Program-made: the position numbers and the translations under genes
Assembly: GCA_023819025.1 (NCBI GenBank)
Contig: JAMWDC010000161.1
Location: forward strand, 1-5,594
DNA from: Candidatus Omnitrophota bacterium
GTDB lineage: Bacteria; Omnitrophota; Omnitrophia; Omnitrophales; Aquincolibacteriaceae
Direction of reading: 5' to 3'
Length of the DNA: 5,594 nucleotides
Shown here: positions 1 through 5,594 of the stretch, one piece after another
Layout of the letters: each line of letters starts with the position of its first letter
Numbering within the stretch: position 1 is the stretch's first letter
The notes under the pieces: model-generated
Databases searched by the model: none
Seen by the model: only the letters and a program-made list of their open reading frames with translations
What the model was told of the DNA's origin: nothing

Positions 1-718
1 AGCCGTCATCATGATAGGCCCTCAGATAACGGTCTTCCCGCCACGTCTGCTCGAGCGCATCCTTAAGCGCCTGCATCTTCCTGGCGTAATACTCCCTGCG
101 CTTGCGGCCTTCTTTCCTTTCGATAACATCCACCATATCCTTCATGATGTAATAGAAAAAGAACCCGAGCCACACACTTTCGCCCTTGCCTTCGCTTCCG
201 ATCTCGTCTAAGCCGTCATTCCAATCGCCGGTCCGGATCAACGGCAATCCGTGTTGGCCCATGCGCTTCTCAAGGACAAGGTCAATGGACCTCATACAAT
301 GTTTGTAAACCGAGTCCGCCCGGGTGGACGTATGATAAAGATGGCCCCAGCCTGCCTTGTTTTTAGGCAGATCCTCAAATGGGAACTGAGCTGAGCAGTA
401 CGGGGTAAGCTCATCGAGGATCGAATCATCCGCAGTGGCCTTAATATATTCCACCACGGCCCAAACAAGCCAAAGCGGATTGTCGGAAGCATGCGACCGG
501 CAGGAAAATGCACTCCGGCCATCCGTGCGCGTAAAAAACCAATGGTAGACATCGCCCTGAAGAAATTGCTGGGAGGCGCATAGCTTAATCTGTTGACGCG
601 CCAGGCACGGATCCACCCAAATGAGGTTTACGGTATCTTGGAGCTGATCCCGAAAACCGTACGCACCGCTGGTTTGGTAAAATCCCCGCCGTGCCCAAAC
701 TCGTTCCGCGAGTGCCTG
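1..718 (-). other. GH94 (alpha/alpha)6-barrel catalytic domain, N-terminal part (residues about 1465-1703)
   Basis: The domain opens with HNWLKYQALAERVWARRGFY and YGFRDQLQD (1484-1492), then the QFLQGDVYHW stretch (H1523-W1524), SDNPLWLVW (1542-1550), a HTSTRADSVYKHC helix and GDWNDG (1628-1633). In characterised GH94 phosphorylases the general-acid aspartate lies in the DWND motif, which is intact here. The window ends at YLRAYHDDG, so the later phosphate-binding histidine and Ser/Thr region cannot be inspected. Whether the enzyme is a phosphorylase or a hydrolase therefore stays open, though GH94 membership argues for phosphorolysis. Confidence 0.85.
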
Positions 719-3700
719 ATATTTGAGCCAGTTGTGGAACCGGTCGAATTCCGGATGATTGCTTGTGACCGTTACAGTTTCCATCAGGCTGAGCCACCAC
801 TTCCGTGTATTTTCGAGACTCTCACGAACCGTCTGGAGATTTTTATATTTCTGAACGAGACGCCGAGCCTCCCTGCGTTCACGGGTCTGCCCCAATACAA
901 CGGCGACCGTATATTCCCCGCGCGCCGGGATCTGAATTGTTCCGAGAAAACCCGCAATCTGTTTAGAATCAGAAAGATGCGTCATGTCCGACTCACCTTT
1001 TTCGACCATCCACGGATGTTGAACGCTACGGCCCTTGCCGAAAAATCTTCCCCGTTGTGTCTCAATGCAATCCGAGGGCATCGAGGTAGAAGCAAAGGCC
1101 CATCCAGAACGGAACATATTCCGGCAATTCTCAAAGTAAAGGGCGCCCAGGGCCTTGTCCTGAACAATTTGCAATGTCCCGGACCGTTCGGGCTGAAACT
1201 CCAGAACCATCTCAAAGTAAGGCGCGATCCGGATGCGCCGAGGCTGATCCTCATTGTTCCGGACGGTCAAAAGATAGACCCCCAAGGGATCATCCGGAGG
1301 CACAAAGACCGTCATCTCCGTGGATAACGTGCCTTGATGCATGCGGAAGACGGCAGTCCCGTCCACGCCGAATTCCGCTTCCGTCTCCGCGGCCGGGTCA
1401 TTCAGGGGATGATAAGTCGGTGAATACCATTCCTTTCGGTCCGGATCGTAAAGATAAATCGCCTCCGAGGGAACCTCAACGGTCACGGTATCCGGCCAAT
1501 CGGGCGTCAGCCGGTTCTGCTGAGAATTGCCATTCGAAGAGGTCAGAAGACCGCGATTCGTAACCATCATGCAATGCCCGGCGGCATTCGACATAGCATG
1601 ATCATATGGCCTTGGTGTATAAGGCGTATGGACACGAAGTTTATTGCCGTTCGCGATAAATTCCGAGTATGGCTGAGGAGTTCCTGGAAGGATTTCCCCG
1701 TGTCCGATCAGGAACGGCCTCTTTTTTTCTTTGACCGGAGAAATTACCCGGGCCGGCTGAGGATTCAAATGCTGGCGGATTAACTCAAGGGCCCCTTCTT
1801 TATTTTTGGAATAACCGATCATCAACCGAATCGCCATAGACGCCTTGGGCTTGACGGGCACATTGATCAACATGGTACCGATCGGGTCAAAGGTCGGATA
1901 ACGTTCTGTGTTCCGGGCGGGCAGAAAATCCAAGGTCTCAAGAATCCGCGGTTTCCAAATGCTCTGGGCGCGGCCGATAAAATCCATGCGCGAATTATGA
2001 AAACCTTCCGGGGCAAGATCCGTGGCCAGAAATCCCATAGCCTTCGTACTCCTGTTCCATGCAAGGATCGCGTTGACTTCGCTTATGTATTCCATTTCAG
2101 GAAACAAACGCTGATACTGGGTATGAAACCGATCGTGCACGCCGCCGTTCAAGAGCCATTCCAGATACGGGACAACTTTTAACGGACGCGGTTCGTCCGT
2201 TAAATTTTCGACGGCCACATTCCAAAGTTCTGCCGTGGTGTCTTGATCGAACAAGCGGATTTCAATGGTCGTCCGAATTCCATGGGAGGTATTGGTCACC
2301 ACCAAGCTATCATCACTTTTGACGATTTCCGAGGCATTAAATTTTTCGGACGGGTAATTTCCCACGACCGGCCAGTAGCGTTTCGGACTCTTATCCGGTT
2401 GGGCCGTATCCACCAGAAACAGGACCCTTCCGCAGGGATCGATGAGATTATAAGAACGCCGGGTAATGTCATAATCCGGAGGGAAAATCTCCACCCTTTT
2501 ATGCTCGGCCGCACTGTAAATCTCACCGTTTTCCTTAAGAACAACTTTATAGTATCGATTTCTCAGTTCGTGGCTTGCAATACAGTGCTTTCGTGCACGA
2601 TCACGCAATAACCGCATCACAAATGAAGCCGCTGTACAGACCAAAACCGCGATGCCGATCAGAGTCAACATCTGGGATAACGAAAGTGACTGCAGCTGCG
2701 ACACGAGTCCCTTTCCCCTCATGCCGTTCTGCATGGCCTCGGAGGTGCTCCATACAATATCCCACTCGCCGCCGCGAGGCAGGTAAAAAGGAATCAACAG
2801 CGGCGCCCAGGTTGCGAACCTTTTTACGGCATCGGGGATATACCGTTGGGCCGCCGCAGGCCCAATCCAGCGGGCCACGCGCTCATCCACACGGTCCAAT
2901 CCGAGAAAGCTCCAGTTCACAAGTGTTGCAACACGCAGTCCCATGTGATCCATCCAAATCAGGATCCGGAACCAGTCAAACGCCATCACGAAAATAAAAA
3001 TCTTGAGGCTCCAGGCATTGAACGCATCCGGAGACATCGTCAGATTATTGAAGATAGCGAAGAAGGTGCGAATGGCGCCGTCCTGGTTATACCAAGTCGG
3101 GTTGGGCATCATCCTCAGAAACGTAAAGATAATCGGTGACATCCACAATCCCCAACGGAGGACGTAGATCATATGTTCGACGAGCTGTGCGAATCCCTCT
3201 TTTGAGAAGAAAAATTTGATCGGGGCCGTTTGTTTCTCAAAGTAAGCCTGCATAAAAACTTTGTTGATCGCAAAGAGCCATGCCGCAATCGACCAGTTGA
3301 TCACCCCGGCCAGGGACTCGGTGTACAACAGCTTGACGCCGCCTGTATAAACTCCCAAATCAACGCGGCCCCACTTGTTAACCAAAGGATAGGTGATATA
3401 TTCGACCCCGGACAATCCTGAACTCAAATAAAGCTTGAATTTTTCAATAATCACCGGTACCTGGCGGGAATCCAGATAAAAAGCTGCGGCCGCTCCAATA
3501 AAAGCACCAAGGATGGAATCTGTCCAATAAAGTTTCCACGTCTGAATCCGGCCCTGTTTCCGCAAAGCATACACAACATCCCGGATAAAACTCACACCGC
3601 CGCCCGCAACGAATCCGATCACCAGACCAAATAAAATCCTCTCGGGCATGGCCTTTTGAAACATCCCCTGCATAATCATCGAGGCGAATCCGAATCCAGC

Positions 3701-5110
3701 CACCGCGCCCCGCAAATACAACGGCCAATTCCGATAACTGTCCCGTGCCCGGATCAAGAACGCAATACTGCCGTCAAAGGTTTCAATGATCGTTTTAAGT
3801 AACGGGAAAACAAGGGCCCCGGCAAGGATCCCGACCATGAACGGATAAGTGCTCATAATTTTCTGTAAGACAGGCGTCCCGAGGAGCATGCCCAGCACAT
3901 ACATCATGGCCATCAAAATACCACTATAGGACATCGCCTTGGTAATGCCGCCTTTCACGTGTTTGGTAATCATCTCCGGGGTCGGCGCGAGACGATGTCC
4001 TCCATCCAGAAGAATTCCTGTGATCAGATAGACCTCACCCCATAAACCTGCGTAGGAAAGCATCGTCGTCAAAACTGCAACGATCGCCCTGAGCACAACC
4101 GGCAGCGAAGCCACGGCTGCCGTCGAACCAAGATCCGCAATAAAGGGTGAGACAATCACCCCAATCGAAACATACAGGATAAACAAATGGGCCTTGAGTG
4201 TGGGCAAGTATTTGCCTTTTAACACACGGCTGATGCCGTTCGTGACGGCTTCATTGAAGACAAACATCACCAGGATCCGGCTGATGACCTTTAGGATCTC
4301 AGGCCAGGCAGCCAAAAAGCCGAACGTGATGGCGTTGATCACTGGATACATCAGGTTGATATTTTCCACCAGCAACAACCATCCGAAAAGGTAGGGTGTG
4401 CCGACAATCAAGGAAGTGGTAATACCCCTTAAATGTTTTTTTGAGGAAGCCAGAGATTGGGCATTGAAAATATGGTAGATAAGAAAGGTCACCGAGGCCG
4501 TAAGATTGCTAACGGTGAATAACTGAATCCAGGTTGCCGGGGCTTGCCAAAGCTGCTCCCTCGTGGAAGAAGCCGCCAGGAAACCGGACACAAAGACATT
4601 GATAAAAACCTCCCCGGCCGTGAGATGCCTGCCGGTAAACCTCCATTTCATCAATTCCGCAATCACAGCACCTGCAAAACCCACGGTGAGAAAACCGAAA
4701 CTAAACCCCTTGTCCAACGGATTGATTGCCCCGAGCGAATAAATACGAAGCGAGTACCCCAGGAGCAATACGACCATCACCCCATAATAAAAATCCCATC
4801 GGAGCCGTGAAAGAATCGCGGTCTTGATGTTGGTCGAAGTCGGTGAACCGTTCCGGCCGCTTTTATTGCTTAACGAATTCATCTGGTTTTCCGTCCGATC
4901 GAGCCCGGACAACTTGCGGAGGAGGGATGTCAGAAGCGCTAAAAGAAAACTTGCTACGAACACCAAACCCACTTTGACGTAGGTATCATTTCTTTGTAAA
5001 AAGGTTAGCTTGCCGAAGTCCAAATCAAAATAAAATATCCCGCTGGCCGGAGGACTTGTCTCGGACTTGCTGGGTTCGGTCGCATTAAACCATGTGGCAG
5101 CGCCCTTCAT
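1..5110 (-). CDS. Giant polytopic membrane protein with C-terminal GH94 (cyclic beta-glucan synthase-like) phosphorylase domain, partial
   Basis: One open frame of 1703 codons without a stop runs off the left edge. Residues 45-831 hold about 18-20 hydrophobic segments. Residues 843-1440 are two GH94-type beta-sandwiches, and from about 1465 a GH94 (alpha/alpha)6 barrel begins. Clear family motifs are YGFRDQLQD (1484-1492), HTSTRADSVYKHC, TGDWNDGLDEIG (1627-1638) and YLRAYHDDG at the edge. Known GH94 enzymes phosphorolyse beta-glucosidic bonds; in cyclic beta-1,2-glucan synthases (NdvB/ChvB/Cgs) this domain trims chain length. Here no GT84 glucosyltransferase is visible, so the substrate is unknown. 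Basic residues after the last membrane segment (RLLRDRARK, 833-841) suggest the GH94 part is cytoplasmic. The ATG at 5110 is the only usable start before membrane segment 1, yet it has no Shine-Dalgarno sequence and lies on a GC breakpoint, so the true N-terminus is probably missing. About 250 C-terminal residues should lie beyond the window (inferred from family length). Confidence 0.9.
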   Translation of the reverse strand, partial: MKGAATWFNATEPSKSETSPPASGIFYFDLDFGKLTFLQRNDTYVKVGLVFVASFLLALLTSLLRKLSGLDRTENQMNSLSNKSGRNGSPTSTNIKTAILSRLRWDFYYGVMVVLLLGYSLRIYSLGAINPLDKGFSFGFLTVGFAGAVIAELMKWRFTGRHLTAGEVFINVFVSGFLAASSTREQLWQAPATWIQLFTVSNLTASVTFLIYHIFNAQSLASSKKHLRGITTSLIVGTPYLFGWLLLVENINLMYPVINAITFGFLAAWPEILKVISRILVMFVFNEAVTNGISRVLKGKYLPTLKAHLFILYVSIGVIVSPFIADLGSTAAVASLPVVLRAIVAVLTTMLSYAGLWGEVYLITGILLDGGHRLAPTPEMITKHVKGGITKAMSYSGILMAMMYVLGMLLGTPVLQKIMSTYPFMVGILAGALVFPLLKTIIETFDGSIAFLIRARDSYRNWPLYLRGAVAGFGFASMIMQGMFQKAMPERILFGLVIGFVAGGGVSFIRDVVYALRKQGRIQTWKLYWTDSILGAFIGAAAAFYLDSRQVPVIIEKFKLYLSSGLSGVEYITYPLVNKWGRVDLGVYTGGVKLLYTESLAGVINWSIAAWLFAINKVFMQAYFEKQTAPIKFFFSKEGFAQLVEHMIYVLRWGLWMSPIIFTFLRMMPNPTWYNQDGAIRTFFAIFNNLTMSPDAFNAWSLKIFIFVMAFDWFRILIWMDHMGLRVATLVNWSFLGLDRVDERVARWIGPAAAQRYIPDAVKRFATWAPLLIPFYLPRGGEWDIVWSTSEAMQNGMRGKGLVSQLQSLSLSQMLTLIGIAVLVCTAASFVMRLLRDRARKHCIASHELRNRYYKVVLKENGEIYSAAEHKRVEIFPPDYDITRRSYNLIDPCGRVLFLVDTAQPDKSPKRYWPVVGNYPSEKFNASEIVKSDDSLVVTNTSHGIRTTIEIRLFDQDTTAELWNVAVENLTDEPRPLKVVPYLEWLLNGGVHDRFHTQYQRLFPEMEYISEVNAILAWNRSTKAMGFLATDLAPEGFHNSRMDFIGRAQSIWKPRILETLDFLPARNTERYPTFDPIGTMLINVPVKPKASMAIRLMIGYSKNKEGALELIRQHLNPQPARVISPVKEKKRPFLIGHGEILPGTPQPYSEFIANGNKLRVHTPYTPRPYDHAMSNAAGHCMMVTNRGLLTSSNGNSQQNRLTPDWPDTVTVEVPSEAIYLYDPDRKEWYSPTYHPLNDPAAETEAEFGVDGTAVFRMHQGTLSTEMTVFVPPDDPLGVYLLTVRNNEDQPRRIRIAPYFEMVLEFQPERSGTLQIVQDKALGALYFENCRNMFRSGWAFASTSMPSDCIETQRGRFFGKGRSVQHPWMVEKGESDMTHLSDSKQIAGFLGTIQIPARGEYTVAVVLGQTRERREARRLVQKYKNLQTVRESLENTRKWWLSLMETVTVTSNHPEFDRFHNWLKYQALAERVWARRGFYQTSGAYGFRDQLQDTVNLIWVDPCLARQQIKLCASQQFLQGDVYHWFFTRTDGRSAFSCRSHASDNPLWLVWAVVEYIKATADDSILDELTPYCSAQFPFEDLPKNKAGWGHLYHTSTRADSVYKHCMRSIDLVLEKRMGQHGLPLIRTGDWNDGLDEIGSEGKGESVWLGFFFYYIMKDMVDVIERKEGRKRREYYARKMQALKDALEQTWREDRYLRAYHDDG
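791..2584 (-). other. Tandem GH94-type beta-sandwich domains (residues about 843-1130 and 1160-1440)
   Basis: Two copies of the same fold are visible by direct comparison. Copy 1 carries SHGIRTTIEIRLF, then VENLTDEPRPLKVVPYLEW ending at residue 985. Copy 2 carries HQGTLSTEMTVFVPPDDPLG, then VRNNEDQPRRIRIAPYFEM ending at residue 1301. The spacing is 316 residues and the matched stretch shares N, D, PR, PY and E at equivalent places. Copy 2 also has the family's N-terminal pattern (SNAAGHCMMVTNRG, 1174-1187) and a YLYDPDRKEWYSP segment, as in the sandwich that normally precedes the GH94 barrel. Tandem sandwiches are known in cyclic beta-glucan synthases, where they shape the glucan-binding surface; cellobiose phosphorylases have one. 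Domain borders are approximate. Confidence 0.8.
2178..2204. repeat. Perfect 11-bp inverted repeat with 5-base loop inside the GH94 protein gene
   Basis: Arms TTTAACGGACG (2178-2188) and CGTCCGTTAAA (2194-2204) are exact reverse complements around the loop CGGTT. It encodes residues N969 to K978 of the first beta-sandwich. On the plus strand the stem is followed by only four T, and on the minus strand by AGTTG, so it is not a convincing terminator in either direction. Confidence 0.6.
2606..4978 (-). other. Membrane domain of the GH94 protein (residues 45-835)
   Basis: Approximate hydrophobic segments, by residue: 45-64, 107-124, 135-152, 165-182, 194-215, 231-249, 254-270, 275-290, 308-325, 337-368 (probably two), 394-411, 422-440, 466-482, 491-509, 531-546, 601-619, 647-667, 702-719 and 814-831, with weaker ones near 725-738 and 765-777. 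Loops are short, mostly under 50 residues, so no glycosyltransferase fold fits inside. The loop at 65-105 is rich in K/R/N/S and likely cytoplasmic, which would put residues 1-44 outside. I do not recognise the family of this domain. Its size and glycine- and alanine-rich helices (for example around 499-505 and 535-543) suggest a transporter or flippase-like role for a glycan or lipid-linked sugar, but that is inference only. Confidence 0.75.
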
Positions 5111-5118
5111 GGTAGCGG
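5085..5118. other. Sharp composition breakpoint / probable assembly junction
   Basis: To the right, lines of sequence are about 75% G+C (45 of 60 bases at 5101-5160). To the left they fall to 60% (5041-5100) and 32% (4981-5040). The permease reads normally down to DRRRY (residue 117, base 5112), then 8 out-of-character residues (HEGRCHMV) and a TAA at 5087-5085. The GH94 frame differs from the permease frame, has its only ATG at 5110-5108, and has no ribosome binding site. No terminal inverted repeat, target duplication, tRNA or recombinase is visible here. Confidence 0.75.
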
Positions 5119-5462
5119 CGCCGGTCGGGCTGGCGCGTCAGCATCAGCCGCAGCGTGCCCCAGTGCTGCTCGCCGCCGGCGACGGTGGCGCCGAGGATGA
5201 TCGCCAGCATGGCGCCGACCTGATTGACGCTGCTGAGGGTGACGTAGAGGCTGTTGGGCGGCGCGACGAGCTGGCGCAGCGCGGCGGTGGCGGCGGCGAC
5301 GCCGGGGGTGACGGGCGGGGCGAGCGCCAGCAGCAGGAAGGCGAGGTTGGCCAGCACGACGAAGGCGAGCATGGCGCCGAGCAGCAGCCACGGCAGCGGC
5401 CGGCGGCGCAGCTTGTACCACTCGACAGCCAGGCTGTCGCGCAGGCCGGGCGGGTCAGGCAT
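5085..5462 (-). CDS. ABC-2 type transporter permease, truncated at its C-terminal side
   Basis: This is the N-terminal part of a membrane permease of a DrrA/DrrB- or Nat-like ABC exporter. Residues 8-21 form the typical cytoplasmic amphipathic start (LRDSLAVEWYKLRRR). A first membrane helix spans about 24-48 (PWLLLGAMLAFVVLANL onward). An external loop of about 49-78 follows, then a second helix at about 80-96 (VNQVGAMLAIILGATVAG) and the ABC-2 permease loop GGEQHWGTLRLMLTRQPDR (96-114), with the E...GTLR signature. The family is normally about 240-300 residues with six helices, so more than half is missing. Native sequence stops near residue 117 (base 5112) and the last eight codons belong to the neighbouring foreign DNA. 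The start is set by an ATG overlapping the ATPase stop and by GGAG six bases upstream. The substrate is unknown; drugs, lipids or peptides are typical of the family. Confidence 0.85.
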   Translation of the reverse strand: MPDPPGLRDSLAVEWYKLRRRPLPWLLLGAMLAFVVLANLAFLLLALAPPVTPGVAAATAALRQLVAPPNSLYVTLSSVNQVGAMLAIILGATVAGGEQHWGTLRLMLTRQPDRRRYHEGRCHMV

Positions 5463-5594
5463 GGGCGGCTCCGGTGAGCTGGAGGAAGAGGTCTTCCAGC
5501 GCGGTCGCCTCGGCCCGCAGCTCGGCGACGCCGACGCCGTGGCCGCGCAGCGCCGCGATGACCTCGGCGGCGCGCCCGGCCGAGGCGGCGACGC
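5455..5594 (-). CDS. ABC transporter ATP-binding protein, C-terminal fragment
   Basis: Only the last 45 codons and a TGA (5457-5455) lie in the window. The segment reads as a beta-alpha-beta tail (GRAAEVIAALRGHGVGVAEL) followed by EATALEDLFLQLTG. The LEDLFLQLTG ending is the characteristic C-terminus of ATPases of the CcmA/DrrA/NatA-type exporter family (typically LEEVFLxLTG). Walker A, signature and Walker B motifs would lie beyond the right edge. The gene overlaps the permease start by 8 bases, so the two were one translationally coupled operon encoding a two-component exporter. Base composition is very GC-rich, like the permease and unlike the rest of the window. Confidence 0.85.
   Translation of the reverse strand, partial: VAASAGRAAEVIAALRGHGVGVAELRAEATALEDLFLQLTGAAHA
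5469..5472 (-). promoter_or_regulatory. Shine-Dalgarno sequence of the ABC permease
   Basis: GGAG on the minus strand, six bases before the ATG at 5462, inside the end of the ATPase gene. It supports this start and fits translational coupling across the ATGCCTGA overlap. Confidence 0.6.

Noticed and set aside
593..1327. A 244-codon plus-strand open frame, along with other plus-strand frames in 1-4810
   Set aside because: They lie antisense to the continuous GH94 protein frame, encode no recognisable domain and have Arg/Pro/His-rich low-quality composition. They are shadows of the minus-strand gene.
2178..2215. An intrinsic terminator on the plus strand formed by the 11-bp hairpin
   Set aside because: Only four T residues follow the stem, no plus-strand gene ends there, and the site is inside a minus-strand coding sequence.
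2606..4978. A GT84 or GT2 transferase domain inside the membrane region
   Set aside because: No soluble loop of sufficient length and no DxD or QxxRW-type motif was seen between the helices.
5085..5140. An in-frame fusion of the ABC permease with the GH94 membrane protein
   Set aside because: The permease codons and the GH94 protein codons are in different frames. The permease hits TAA at 5087-5085 and the GH94 frame has a TGA at 5140-5138.
5067..5477. A plus-strand frame rich in Gln, Arg, Gly and Ala, and an Arg/Ala-rich minus-strand frame at 5107-5421
   Set aside because: Both are typical of non-coding frames across high-GC genes. The permease frame on the minus strand has real membrane helices and the ABC-2 GTLR signature.
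1..5594. CRISPR arrays, tRNA or rRNA genes, insertion sequence ends
   Set aside because: I saw no spaced direct repeats, tRNA-like cloverleaf or transposase motif. The window is coding throughout.

Overview
The window holds two unrelated-looking pieces of bacterial DNA, both read on the minus strand, meeting abruptly near position 5110. From 1 to about 5100 the base composition is moderate (hand-counted 60-base lines range from about 32 to 60% G+C). From about 5112 to 5594 it is about 75% G+C in the lines counted, with the GCC/CTG/CGC-rich codon use of a high-GC genome. The left piece cannot be placed in a phylum from this sequence alone. The right piece resembles Chloroflexota or Actinomycetota, which is a weak guess.

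Left piece (1-5110): a single uninterrupted reading frame of at least 1703 codons fills it and runs off the left edge. The protein begins with a very large polytopic membrane region (about 18-20 hydrophobic segments, residues 45-831). Two tandem GH94-type beta-sandwich domains follow (about 843-1130 and 1160-1440), then the start of a GH94 (alpha/alpha)6-barrel catalytic domain carrying FYQTSGAYGFRDQLQD and GDWNDG motifs. This is the phosphorylase half of a cyclic beta-glucan-synthase-like protein, but no glycosyltransferase domain is visible. The membrane region has no loop large enough to hold one. Positive charges after the last membrane segment place the GH94 part in the cytoplasm, where phosphate is available.

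Right piece (5112-5594): the last 45 codons of an ABC transporter ATPase (5455-5594) overlap by 8 bases the start of an ABC-2 type permease (ATG at 5462), a normal two-gene exporter operon. The permease keeps only about 117 native residues before the junction, then reads 8 foreign codons to a stop at 5085.

No intergenic stretch exists: coding sequence covers essentially every base. The permease is cut mid-gene, and the membrane/GH94 protein appears cut near its N-terminus. The GC step coincides with both breaks and no mobile-element signature is visible, so the simplest reading is a chimeric assembly join. A real rearrangement is not excluded. The biologically interesting item is the membrane-fused GH94 protein.
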